A stretch of DNA of 64,000 nucleotides from a bacterium (GTDB lineage Bacteria; BMS3Abin14), in contig JARGFV010000001.1 in NCBI GenBank assembly GCA_029210545.1, forward strand, positions 1-64,000, given 5' to 3'. A program made the position numbers and the translations under genes. Positions 53,003-61,163 of the stretch are shown piece by piece. Positions within the stretch are counted from its first letter, which is position 1. Each line of letters begins with the position of its first letter. Below the pieces are notes generated by a model. It was not told the DNA's origin. It ran no database searches and was given only the letters and a program-made list of their open reading frames with translations.

Positions 53003-53554
53003 TTAATGAAAAACGGGAGGCGACACAACCCAGAGGATGGTCGCCGTCCTTTTACCCAGGTTCTCGATCGTATGCGGCCTGTCAGACTTGAAATAGAAAC
53101 TTTCTCCCTTGCGCACCCGATGGACGGTTTTGCTTCCTTCCATCCTGAGCTGGACCGTTCCGGAAAGGAGCATGCCGAACTCTTCCCCCTCGTGCCCGCT
53201 GTCGATGGAGGCCTTGCCTGGTTCAATGGTCACCAGGACAGGGTCCATCAGGTTCTTCTGGGCTCCGGGGATCAGGAGTTCGATGGTCTCTTCATCGTGA
53301 TCTCCCTCCAGGACGACCCTGTCCTTTTCCCCGAACACGATCTTCTGCTCTCCCAGCTCCATCACCTTGAAAAACTCCGACAACGGTATCCCGAGAACTT
53401 CAAGGATCTGGCTGAGGGCCTCGATGGAGATCGATGTGAGATCCCTTTCGAGCTGGGAGATAAAACCTTTCGTCAGGTCGGCCCTCTGGGCAAGTTCGTC
53501 CTGGGTCAGGTCGTTGGCGATGCGAAGCCGCTTGATCCTCTGGCCTATCTTCAA
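53003..53554 (-). CDS. XRE-cupin transcriptional regulator (PuuR-like)
   Basis: 183 residues from TTG 53554, which has the strong site GGAAGGAGAGG; no ATG is nearby. Helix-turn-helix at about 1-62 ([21 protein letters not shown]), cupin domain at about 105-180 ([39 protein letters not shown]). This layout is that of PuuR-type polyamine sensors. It is the first gene of the polyamine operon and has direct-repeat operators over its own promoter, so autoregulation by polyamine level is likely. The ligand is inferred. Confidence 0.88.
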   Translation of the reverse strand: MKIGQRIKRLRIANDLTQDELAQRADLTKGFISQLERDLTSISIEALSQILEVLGIPLSEFFKVMELGEQKIVFGEKDRVVLEGDHDEETIELLIPGAQKNLMDPVLVTIEPGKASIDSGHEGEEFGMLLSGTVQLRMEGSKTVHRVRKGESFYFKSDRPHTIENLGKRTATILWVVSPPVFH

Positions 53555-53570
53555 GGCCTCTCCTTCCGGT

Positions 53571-53636
53571 GTTTAATATACTGTGCTAAAAAGTTTAATA
53601 AAGTGTGTTTATAAGAAGATATATCGAGGAAGTCAA
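53571..53636 (-). promoter_or_regulatory. Polyamine-operon promoter with two operator repeats
   Basis: Minus strand: TTGACT (53636-53631), 17-bp spacer, TATAAA (53613-53608). Just downstream, over and beyond the start point, lie two direct repeats GTTTAATATACTGTG (53571-53585) and GTTTAATAAAGTGTG (53593-53607). They are 22 bp apart, about two helical turns, with 12 of 15 bases alike. This is a likely binding site for the XRE regulator. Confidence 0.75.
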
Positions 53637-53677
53637 GCCACAAAATAATGCCCCGGGAGGGGCATTATTTTGTGGCT
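53636..53677 (-). terminator. Perfect 19-bp hairpin after the propeller-protein gene
   Basis: Arms of 19 bases, AGCCACAAAATAATGCCCC and its exact complement, loop GGGA. It ends the minus-strand surface-protein transcript. The -35 box of the polyamine promoter begins at its last base. Confidence 0.75.
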
Positions 53678-53786
53678 GGAAGCCGGTAGCTGCGGCACAT
53701 GAAAAGCAGGCAGAACCGACAACAAAGAGCTAAGAAAACAATCAAAAAGAAAAGACTCCCCGTAAGACGGAGCAGCTGTTAGCTTC

Positions 53787-55889
53787 CTATGGCGGAGTCT
53801 CCACAATCCACTTCCCGTCGGAATAGCGTGTCACTCCCGTCCTCGTAGCGATCCAGACCTCACCATCCGGATCGGGGGCGATGAGAACGATCCCGGTCCC
53901 TGGAATGCCATCCTCTTTCGTATACGTTTTCCACTTTTCCCGGTCGTAGACGGAAACACCTTTGGGAGTGCCCACCCAGGTGTTCCAGTCTGAATCCACG
54001 GCAACCGTCCTGATCTCGTCGTCGACCATACCGCTTTCCTTTGTAAAGATATGCCACTCCCTCGCGGGAGTATATTTGGCAAGCCCTTTCCGGGTCCCGA
54101 ACCACCGGTTCCCGGCGTAATCCACAGCGATGCACAAGACCGTATCGCCGGGCAGACCATCCTTTGCCGTCAGCTTTTCCCTAACGGCTCCGTCCTTGAT
54201 GCGGACGACCCCCTTTTCCGTGCCCGCCCAGATAGAACCGTCCCGGTCAACACCCAGGCCGAGCACTTCCCTGGCCGGCAACCCCTCGTCCCTCGTGAAA
54301 GTGACGAACCCTTCCCCTTCCCTGAAGCGGTTAAGCCCCTCGTCGGTGGCGGCCCACAGGTCACCGGCCTCATCGATGACCATATCGTTGACAACGGTCC
54401 CCAGAAGTCCCTCCGTATCACCCACGAAGCTCCTGTCCCCCGACCCGACCCGATACAGGGCCAGACCGGACTCTGTCCCCATCCAGAACGTCTTGCCGTC
54501 GGTCACGCTCGGGAGGAGGAAGACACCCCTGGCGTACTTGCGCCAGACTCCGTTGACCAGGGTATACCTGTGGGTCTGTATCCTCTCCATGTTTCCTGTA
54601 CGATCAATGGAAAAGAACTTGAGGGTAGTGGGCCTGATGAATGTAAAACCGGAAAAGTAGGTGGGGCTTTCGGTATCCGGGTCGTAGCCGTCGAGGGTAT
54701 AATGGATCCGGGCGCCTTCCTCGGTCCTCAGGGTCACCCTGATGGGCGGGGGGTACTCACCACCCAACGGATCGGCTACAGTCACCGGCGCTTCATCATC
54801 GAAAAGGTAGGTCTCCTCGTGGACATCTTCACTGTTACCGGACTGGTCGGAGGAAAAGAACTTCAGGACCGTATCGTTCCTCAGGACGAGAGGGTCCTTG
54901 TAGACGGGAGACTGCTCGCCAGGCTCGGTACCGTTGAGGGTGTAGAAGACGATGGCCTCCTCGTCGGAAACCGTTATCCTGACCGTCAGGGGAGGCGTGT
55001 AAAAGCCTGTGCCCGGATAAGCTTCTGAAAGGGGCGGTTCCTGATCCAGCCTGTAGAACTCATCGTAAACCCTGCTCCGGTTTCCCCCACGGTCTATCGC
55101 CAGGAATTTGAGCCGTGTGCTTTCGGTAAGCCAGAACGGCCCCTCGTAAAGCTGCGACATCTCTGTAGGATCCGACCCGTCAAGCGAGTAATAGATATCG
55201 GCTTCCTCGTCTGCGAAAAGCCTGAGGAGGTCGCCCGACCTGTAATTGGCGGGCAACGGGCTGACGCTGGCTTTGGGGGGAGTCGTATCCACGAGCCGGT
55301 CCGCGAGCCTGAACATGTACGACTCTTCCCGGATCGGCTCGCGGGAACCGTCCCTGTCAACGGCAAAGAACTTCAGCCTGGTGTCCACGGCAATGCTCAG
55401 GGATGTACGGTAGATATCGCTGTCGGTGGAAGGGTCTGAACCGTCCATGGTGAAGTAAATGGTGGCATCCTTCCGGGTAGAAAGAGACACCCTGACCTTC
55501 TGGTTATAGATCCCTCCCGGTGGGTGCGCTACGGTTCGCAACGCATCGGCGGACGGAGATTTCATCCGGATCCTGTAGAACGCCTCCTGGACGCTGCCCC
55601 GGCTCCCGTCCCTGTACACCACGAAGTAACGGATAACGGTATTGTCTGCGACCCTGATGGGATCTTTGAATACGGGAGAGCCCATGCTGGGTTCCGAACC
55701 ATCGAGGGTAAAGTAAACCTGGCGGGAAGGGTCGGTCTCGAAACGGACCTCGATGGAATCAGGATATTCACCGGGGGCCGGCGTCAGGGGGACCTCCTGG
55801 GCCACCGCCGGGAGAGGCGCCAGCCAGAGAAATACCGCTGCAGCCACAACGGTGGTTATCTGCAAAACGGTTCGTTTTGAAAGGTTCAA
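53787..55889 (-). CDS. Exported protein: five beta-sandwich repeats plus propeller
   Basis: 700 residues from TTG 55889, with GGGAGG six bases upstream; the frame extends further without such a site. Signal peptide about 1-30 (ITTVVAAAVFLWLAPLPAVAQ region). Residues about 35-480 hold five chitobiase-C-terminal-type domains (YFTLDGSEPSMGSPV, YYSLDGSDPTEMSQL). Residues about 490-700 form propeller blades (SIWAGTEKGVVRI, RWFGTRKGLAKY, TWVGTPKGVSVY). It is a paralogue of the 929-residue protein of the actin operon, with the same domain order and fewer repeats. It is alone on its transcript. Confidence 0.8.
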   Translation of the reverse strand: MNLSKRTVLQITTVVAAAVFLWLAPLPAVAQEVPLTPAPGEYPDSIEVRFETDPSRQVYFTLDGSEPSMGSPVFKDPIRVADNTVIRYFVVYRDGSRGSVQEAFYRIRMKSPSADALRTVAHPPGGIYNQKVRVSLSTRKDATIYFTMDGSDPSTDSDIYRTSLSIAVDTRLKFFAVDRDGSREPIREESYMFRLADRLVDTTPPKASVSPLPANYRSGDLLRLFADEEADIYYSLDGSDPTEMSQLYEGPFWLTESTRLKFLAIDRGGNRSRVYDEFYRLDQEPPLSEAYPGTGFYTPPLTVRITVSDEEAIVFYTLNGTEPGEQSPVYKDPLVLRNDTVLKFFSSDQSGNSEDVHEETYLFDDEAPVTVADPLGGEYPPPIRVTLRTEEGARIHYTLDGYDPDTESPTYFSGFTFIRPTTLKFFSIDRTGNMERIQTHRYTLVNGVWRKYARGVFLLPSVTDGKTFWMGTESGLALYRVGSGDRSFVGDTEGLLGTVVNDMVIDEAGDLWAATDEGLNRFREGEGFVTFTRDEGLPAREVLGLGVDRDGSIWAGTEKGVVRIKDGAVREKLTAKDGLPGDTVLCIAVDYAGNRWFGTRKGLAKYTPAREWHIFTKESGMVDDEIRTVAVDSDWNTWVGTPKGVSVYDREKWKTYTKEDGIPGTGIVLIAPDPDGEVWIATRTGVTRYSDGKWIVETPP

Positions 55890-56108
55890 ACGGGCCTCCC
55901 GGGGCGAAAAATTGATGGTCCAGATGAGGTCGACGTTGCGCCATATTAGGGAATCCACCGGCAAATGGCAACGGGAACCCGAAACCAGGGCCTGGTTTCG
56001 GGTATGACTCCTCCGGAGAAAAACCGTAATGCGAGGTTATCCTGTAAATAGCTCTGCGATTCGACACTTAAACCGCCGAATCGCAGAGAACCTGCTATAA
56101 TCTTTGCC

Positions 56109-57224
56109 ATGACAAGCCAGACCACGAAAGCTCTCGCCTATTTCCCGGCGGAAGGGGCTGTCCGCATCATCGATGTGCCGGTGCCTTCCCTGGAAGCGGA
56201 TGAAGTCCTGGTGAGGATCACCCGGACCGCTTTTTTCCGGAGAGATCGTCTGCTCCTCGAGAGCAGGGATGCCGTGCTCCCGGATGGCGATAAATTCATT
56301 ATCCCCGGTCACATCGCTTCAGGAAGGGTGGTTGAGATCGGCTCCCTGGTCCGTGAACTTGAGCCGGGAGATCTCGTAGTCCCCACCATCCGGCGGGACT
56401 GTGACAGGTGTATCGACGCCAGGAGCGACCTGTGCCCGCACCCTGAACGGTACAGCGACTCGGGTCTCAAGGGAGCACACGGGTTTGCCCGGGAGCTTCT
56501 GGTGGTCAAGAGCCGATACCTGGTCAAGATCCCGGAATACCTGGAGGATCTTGCCCTTCTCCTCACCCCCTTGAGCATAGCGGAAAAGGCTCATCACGAG
56601 GCGGTCCAGGTGAACCGACGGTACAACTTTTACTGCTACCACGAGTTAGAGGGCACCGCTCCCAGGGCCCTTGTCACCGGCATGGGGCCAGTGGGGATCA
56701 TGGCCGCATTTCTTTTGTCCCTTTACAATTACCGGTTGACCTTTTTCTGCAGAAGGGAATCGGATGATCTGCGGTCGAAAATATTCGACCCCCTCGAACT
56801 CGAATACATCAACACCTGCCGCGTTCCTATCGAACGACTGGAAAAGGCAGGCTACACCTTCGGGCAGATCTTCGAGACCACGGGCGACCCGGCCTACATT
56901 GTCCGGGTGATGCCGTTCATGGCCCCCAACGCCGTCATGGTCCTCATGGGCACCCCCGAAAAACTTTCCCGGGAAAACCTCCTCGAAATGGAAGCGAGCT
57001 ACCTGTTTTCCCGGATGGTCATGGGCAACCAGATCATGGTCGGCAGCATCAAGGCCGGCCGGGACGCCTTCGACTCGGCGGTGAAACATCTCATGGAGCT
57101 TGCCGACCTGCACCACGACTCCCTGGCCGCCCTCATGACCCATTCCATCCCCCTGGAAGAGTACCGGCAGCTCCTGGAACTGACCTCGAGGGAGGCCATC
57201 CTTCCGGTTTTGGAGCTGACTTAA
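56109..57224 (+). CDS. MDR-family dehydrogenase (glucose-dehydrogenase-like)
   Basis: 371 residues with a GroES-like N-terminal domain (about 1-160) and a Rossmann domain with TGMGPVGIMAA near 195. The structural-zinc lobe is partly kept (RDCDRC, then DLC near 100-112). The usual catalytic-zinc Cys is replaced: the segment reads ITRTAFFRRDR, while GHIASGRV keeps the His. It may therefore lack the catalytic zinc. C-terminal features (SIKAGRDAF) resemble glucose 1-dehydrogenase-like archaeal enzymes. Substrate unknown. Monocistronic. Confidence 0.72.
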   Translation: MTSQTTKALAYFPAEGAVRIIDVPVPSLEADEVLVRITRTAFFRRDRLLLESRDAVLPDGDKFIIPGHIASGRVVEIGSLVRELEPGDLVVPTIRRDCDRCIDARSDLCPHPERYSDSGLKGAHGFARELLVVKSRYLVKIPEYLEDLALLLTPLSIAEKAHHEAVQVNRRYNFYCYHELEGTAPRALVTGMGPVGIMAAFLLSLYNYRLTFFCRRESDDLRSKIFDPLELEYINTCRVPIERLEKAGYTFGQIFETTGDPAYIVRVMPFMAPNAVMVLMGTPEKLSRENLLEMEASYLFSRMVMGNQIMVGSIKAGRDAFDSAVKHLMELADLHHDSLAALMTHSIPLEEYRQLLELTSREAILPVLELT

Positions 57225-57271
57225 AACCTCTCCTCAAAAAACGGAGCGGTTTTAAGTAAAATTCCAAATTT

Positions 57272-57424
57272 GATAGGGTCGCGAAAAGTCCAATCCGGGA
57301 CTTTTCGCTCCACGGAAAGGGGAAAGCGTGGTTTTCCCTTTCCTTATAAATCAATGACTTACAGTGTGAGTCATTGATTTGGGCGCCCCGCGCGGGGCGC
57401 GTTGATGGACTTTTTGCGAGTCCA
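57272..57424 (+). repeat. MITE-1 copy E (153 bp, complete)
   Basis: From GATAGGGTCGCG to GCGAGTCCA, all five hairpins in order. Flanks CCAAATTT (57264-57271) and TCAAATTT (57425-57432) match at 7 of 8 positions. It lies 47 bases after the MDR gene. Confidence 0.9.
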
Positions 57425-57432
57425 TCAAATTT

Positions 57433-58090
57433 CGGTTCATCACAATAATGCGTACCTGTGTGTTGTCACTCCAGGACTCTTAAAGGCGATCACCACGGAG
57501 CACACAAAGAAAGCCTGAACCTGGGGGAAGACTCAGGCGCGCACCGCAAAACCCCTGAACCCTGGCGCGAAGCGCCCTTCGATCACGCCGTTGGCGTGAT
57601 AAAGCCGGGCGGAGCGGCCTTTAGCTGACCGCGCTCCCCAGAATCTCGATTGAATTGATTTTCGAGATTCTGGGGATAAAAAAACCCCATTGGCGTGGTA
57701 AGTTACGTTTCAAGCTTGAAACGACCCATGACACAATGACAGCCCATGCCGGTCTGGCCCGGGCGAGTTCGCGGAAGGGAGCAGGCTTCCCTTTCTGGTG
57801 GACCGTCACCTGCCGTTGCCCGGCAGCGGGGCCGGTTATCGTCCGTCGGAGTTCGTGATGCCATACCCGAAATTCGCCGAAAGCGCCCTTTCGGTCGGGG
57901 CTGGACGGTCAACGAGTGACGTAGGGCGGCAAGTTCAACAGCAACACGGCTCCATGCAAAAAATAGCCCCCTCAATGCCCCGACCGGAGGCCAGCCAAAA
58001 CCAATCGCGGATTTCGGGTGGTTAGTTGGCTTTTTCCTGCAATAGCGTTAATAACTGTTTTTTAGCTGTTAGCTGCCTGTTGGAGATCCA
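57433..58090. other. Intergenic region with several palindromes
   Basis: No gene recognised. It contains ATCACGCCGTTGGCGTGAT, a long hairpin with arms CCCCAGAATCTCGA and its complement (57636-57675), a perfect 18-bp palindrome CGTTTCAAGCTTGAAACG (57706-57723), and two TTAGCTG heptamers (58062-58075) just before the next gene. Open frames here have no family resemblance. Confidence 0.4.
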
Positions 58091-59329
58091 TTGAATCCGG
58101 AAGAGCCCATCCATAAAAAACCGGGCACCAGCAAGGCTGCCTTAGCCACTACTCTGGCTACAGGAGCGGTCGCCGTGGCTGTGGCGGGAGCCATGGTCAT
58201 GGGTATTTTGGAGCGGCTCACACCTACACCACCGGTTCAGGTGGAGGTGCTCCGGTCAGCCCTTCCCGACGGGGCGCGTTTTCAGGACCGGTCCGATCCC
58301 CTGCCCCACTTTCCAGGTATCGATGGAAATGGGGAGAAAATCGGTGCGGTCATCCTCACCGATGAGCTGGCCCCCTCCGTACAGGGTTATCTCGGCCAGG
58401 TGGGAACCGCCGTGGGCCTCACCCCGGACGGACGGATCGCCGCCGTTCGGCCTTTCCGCCACAAGGAGACCCCATACTACATGGAGATGGTGATAACCTC
58501 GGGTCTCCTGGATGAGATTGCCGGGATCGACATGGCAAAACCGTTCCCCGACCTAGACGCCGTGTCGGGAGCCACGATAACTTCCCGTGCCCTCATCGAG
58601 GATGTCAGGCTCTCCGCCGCCAGGGCCGCACAGGCTCTCTACTCCATCCAGGTCCCCGAACCGGAGGCAAGACAGCGTGGACCGGTACCGTTCTGGAAAG
58701 AGAGTCTCCTCGCAGTGACCCTGCTCCTCTCTTTCACAGCCGGCTTTTTGGGAAACGGGTGGTTCAAAAGATACGGGATGGGGCTGCTCACCCTGGCTGT
58801 AGTGGGCCTGATCCTCAACACACCCCTCACCCTGTCGGCTATTTCGCGCATCCTGCAGACGAACCTGCCCGGTACCGGCAACTGGGCCTTGCTGCTCCTT
58901 GTCCTCTACATCCTCATCTCGTCACCTTTTCAGGGAAGGGCCTACTGCCGCCACGTCTGTCCCTTCGGGACGCTCCAGGTGCTGCTCCATCGCCTTTCAC
59001 CCATGCAGGTCAGGGTGCCTTCCGGTGTCAACGTCTGGCTGCCGGCTATTAAACGGGCCTTTGCCGCCCTGCTGATCTGTATCGGTATCTGGGGCGGGAT
59101 GGGAGGGTTTACGGAAATCGAGCCCTTTTTCAGCCTTTTTTCCTTCAACCTGACACCCCTCCTGTGGATGATGGTGATATTCGTACTTGCGGTTTCGATT
59201 TTCTGGAGACGGTTCTGGTGCAACACCCTGTGTCCGACGGGCACCCTGCTGGCCCTTTATTGCAGGGCCACCCGGCACGGGAAGGGGAAAAGGGATGAAA
59301 CGATCCAGGAGTCTGCTGAAGAGATATAA
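58091..59329 (+). CDS. NosR/RnfG-like FMN-binding and Fe-S membrane protein
   Basis: 412 residues from TTG 58091 (GGAG five bases upstream). N-terminal membrane helix (about 16-38), then a periplasmic FMN-binding domain ending in SGATITSRAL near 160-170, the RnfG/NqrC/NosR motif where FMN is attached to Thr. The C-terminal half has about five helices and two CxxxCP motifs, YCRHVCPFG (near 285) and WCNTLCPTG (near 380), as in NosR/NapH electron-transfer proteins. The terminal soluble ferredoxin domain of NosR is absent. It likely moves electrons across the membrane. It precedes the AmmeMemoRadiSam genes. Its last eight codons lie in a decayed MITE-2. Confidence 0.85.
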   Translation: MNPEEPIHKKPGTSKAALATTLATGAVAVAVAGAMVMGILERLTPTPPVQVEVLRSALPDGARFQDRSDPLPHFPGIDGNGEKIGAVILTDELAPSVQGYLGQVGTAVGLTPDGRIAAVRPFRHKETPYYMEMVITSGLLDEIAGIDMAKPFPDLDAVSGATITSRALIEDVRLSAARAAQALYSIQVPEPEARQRGPVPFWKESLLAVTLLLSFTAGFLGNGWFKRYGMGLLTLAVVGLILNTPLTLSAISRILQTNLPGTGNWALLLLVLYILISSPFQGRAYCRHVCPFGTLQVLLHRLSPMQVRVPSGVNVWLPAIKRAFAALLICIGIWGGMGGFTEIEPFFSLFSFNLTPLLWMMVIFVLAVSIFWRRFWCNTLCPTGTLLALYCRATRHGKGKRDETIQESAEEI

Positions 59330-59504
59330 TAGATTCTTGAATATCGTTTGTCGGAAAACCATGAACGACTGGACTCACGCCAGCATAATTTTAAATGAGT
59401 TTCAAATTGTAATAAAAAAACTCGAGAGAAACTTAAGATGAAAAAACGCATTTCCCGACAAATTTTCAAGCAGCGTGCCGAGGTTTCCAGGCACGCTGCT
59501 CGGG
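59305..59504 (+). mobile_element. MITE-2 copy 3 (diverged, about 200 bp)
   Basis: Left end CCAGGAGTCTGCTGAAGAG, internal GTTTGTCGGAAAA and TTCCCGACAAATTTT, right hairpin GCAGCGTGCC...GGCACGCTGC. It overlaps the end of the FMN/Fe-S gene and the start of the following small gene, so both reading frames now use element sequence. Confidence 0.65.
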
Positions 59505-59728
59505 AACTGTCCGGAGGGTGGGCGGTGTTACTGCTGATCATCACAGTACTCATGGCCCTGGCCGTCGGCTGGCACCGCGAGATCGCCTCCAGATACCCGA
59601 TATCGGACCTGCCCTTCGTGGATCTTCAGCGTCTTTCAAATCAGATCGAATCGGGCAACGTCGGTAAAACAGGAGCGCTGTATTACAGGAAAAGTGATGC
59701 TGGGGCTGATACCACCGAGATCCGTTGA
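59438..59728 (+). CDS. Small membrane protein with MITE-derived N-terminus
   Basis: 96 residues. Residues 1-22 (MKKRISRQIFKQRAEVSRHA) are encoded by the right end of MITE-2. Residues 26-45 form a hydrophobic helix (GWAVLLLIITVLMALAVGW), followed by a short periplasmic part. The stop overlaps the amrS start. Ribosome site is weak. No family recognised. The gene is either a genuine coupled partner of amrS whose start was replaced by the element, or a decaying remnant. Confidence 0.5.
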   Translation: MKKRISRQIFKQRAEVSRHAARELSGGWAVLLLIITVLMALAVGWHREIASRYPISDLPFVDLQRLSNQIESGNVGKTGALYYRKSDAGADTTEIR

Positions 59729-60686
59729 GTGCACCTTGTGCCCGAAATTGTGCCGCCTGGCCGAGGGCCAGCGCGGGGATTGCCGGGTACGGTACAACGA
59801 CGGGGGGAACCTTTACTCCCTTGTCTACGGGAAAGTGTGCTCGGTCCATGTCGATCCTGTGGAAAAGAAACCGATGTACCATTTCCTCCCGGGCTCCGGG
59901 GCCTTTTCCGTTGCCACCGCCGGATGCAACCTCCACTGCCTGTTCTGCCAGAATTGGGAGATATCCCAGGCCGATCCGGAGGATCTCAACAATTCCGATC
60001 TGCCTCCGGAAAAAGCCGTAACCCTGGCTGCCAAAGCCGGTTGCGCTTCCATCGCCTATACCTATTCGGAACCTGTGATCTTTTACGAATATCTGGAGGA
60101 TACCGCCGCCCTGGCCCGGGAAAGGGGCATCCGCAACATCATGGTCACCGCGGGGTTCATCAACCGGGACCCCCTCCGCCGCCTCTGCAAGATCGTGGAC
60201 GGCGCCAACGTGGACCTGAAGGGGTTCACGGAAAAATATTACAGGGAAGTCTGTTTCGGGAACCTGCGCACCGTCCTGGACACCCTGGTCACCATGCGGA
60301 AAGAGGGTGTCGTCCTTGAAGTGACCAACCTCATCGTTCCCACCCTCAACGACGGGATGAACACCATCAGCCAGATGTGCCGGTGGATTGTGTCCGAACT
60401 GGGAGACGAGGTGCCCCTTCATTTTTCCCGCTTCTCACCCATGTACCGGCTCAAGGACCTTCCGCCCACCCCCGTCCAGACCCTGAGAAGGGCACGGGAG
60501 ACCGCCCTGGAGGCGGGGCTGAAGTACGTGTACACGGGCAACGTGCCCGGGGACCCCGGGGAGGACACCTTCTGTCCCTCCTGCGGGAAGATGGTCATCG
60601 ACCGCCACGGGTACCGCATCCTGAAGTACGACGTGGTGGACGGGAAGTGTAAATATTGCGGCCAAAAAATCTACGGATTATTTTAG
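59697..60686 (+). CDS. amrS: AmmeMemoRadiSam radical SAM enzyme
   Basis: 329 residues from ATG 59697 (AGGA six bases upstream; GTG 59694 is possible). The radical SAM cluster motif is Cys77-xxx-Cys81-xx-Cys84 (AGCNLHCLFCQNW). An N-terminal Cys set (Cys12, 15, 19, 29) and a C-terminal zinc-ribbon (CPSC and CKYC) flank the barrel. The SYTYSEP-like segment AYTYSEPVIFYEY and NIMVTAGFIN are characteristic of AmrS. The family is always found with AMMECR1 and MEMO-type proteins, here fused in the next gene. The reaction is not established to my knowledge. Confidence 0.93.
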   Translation: MLGLIPPRSVECTLCPKLCRLAEGQRGDCRVRYNDGGNLYSLVYGKVCSVHVDPVEKKPMYHFLPGSGAFSVATAGCNLHCLFCQNWEISQADPEDLNNSDLPPEKAVTLAAKAGCASIAYTYSEPVIFYEYLEDTAALARERGIRNIMVTAGFINRDPLRRLCKIVDGANVDLKGFTEKYYREVCFGNLRTVLDTLVTMRKEGVVLEVTNLIVPTLNDGMNTISQMCRWIVSELGDEVPLHFSRFSPMYRLKDLPPTPVQTLRRARETALEAGLKYVYTGNVPGDPGEDTFCPSCGKMVIDRHGYRILKYDVVDGKCKYCGQKIYGLF

Positions 60687-60692
60687 GCCGCA

Positions 60693-61038
60693 GCACGAAG
60701 CGCAAAGTTCGAAGAACGAAGGAAGATGGACTCGCAAAAAGTCCATCAACGCACCCCGCGCGGGGTGCCCAAATCAATGACCTGTACCGTAAGTCATTGA
60801 TTTGTAAGGAAAGGGAAAACGACGCTTTTCCCTTTCCGTTGAGCAAAAAGTCCCGGATCGGACTTTTTGCGACCCTGTCAAGGAAGAGCTTGCAAAAAAG
60901 TCCTTCCATTGAATCATTCCCTTTGTTCTTAAGTAACATGAGGGCAACCTAAAATGAAACATAACGCGTCAAATCCGGACAAAAAAAGCAAAGGAAATAG
61001 CAGCGACCTCCCTTCGCGCTTCGCTCTTCGCGCTTCGT
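60693..61038. repeat. Inverted heptamer arrays flanking a MITE-1
   Basis: Left arm 60693-60720: GCACGAA, GCGCAAA, GTTCGAA, GAACGAA. Right arm 61011-61038: CCTTCGC, GCTTCGC, TCTTCGC, GCTTCGT, the complement of the left word. MITE-1 copy F was inserted at the edge of the left arm. Confidence 0.65.
60727..60879 (-). repeat. MITE-1 copy F (153 bp, complete, exact target duplication)
   Basis: Reverse orientation, TGGACTCGCAAAAAGTCC to GCGACCCTGTC. Perfect 8-bp duplication AAGGAAGA at 60719-60726 and 60880-60887. This is the clearest proof that MITE-1 is mobile with an 8-bp target site. It sits between amrS and the AmrB-AmrA gene. Confidence 0.95.
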
Positions 61039-61041
61039 GCT

Positions 61042-61159
61042 GTCCTGACTTTACGAAGGGTATACAGATAATATCGAGAAGGGACCTGATTCGTATGTTC
61101 GCAGGTCTTTCAATAATTGCACTCGTCCCATTCCGCTGGTCGGTTCGTAAAGTCAGGAC
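61042..61159 (+). repeat. 118-bp element with perfect 16-bp inverted ends
   Basis: GTCCTGACTTTACGAA (61042-61057) and its exact complement (61144-61159). The interior is in frame with the AmrB-AmrA gene and reads ISRRDLIRMFAGLSIIALVP, which looks like a twin-arginine signal. The right end supplies AGGA six bases before the GTG start at 61164. Confidence 0.7.
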
Positions 61160-61163
61160 TTCC

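Noticed and set aside
57703-57975. 90-residue minus-strand open frame in the intergenic region before the FMN/Fe-S gene
   Set aside because: No ribosome site, no family features and unusual composition; it overlaps palindromes.
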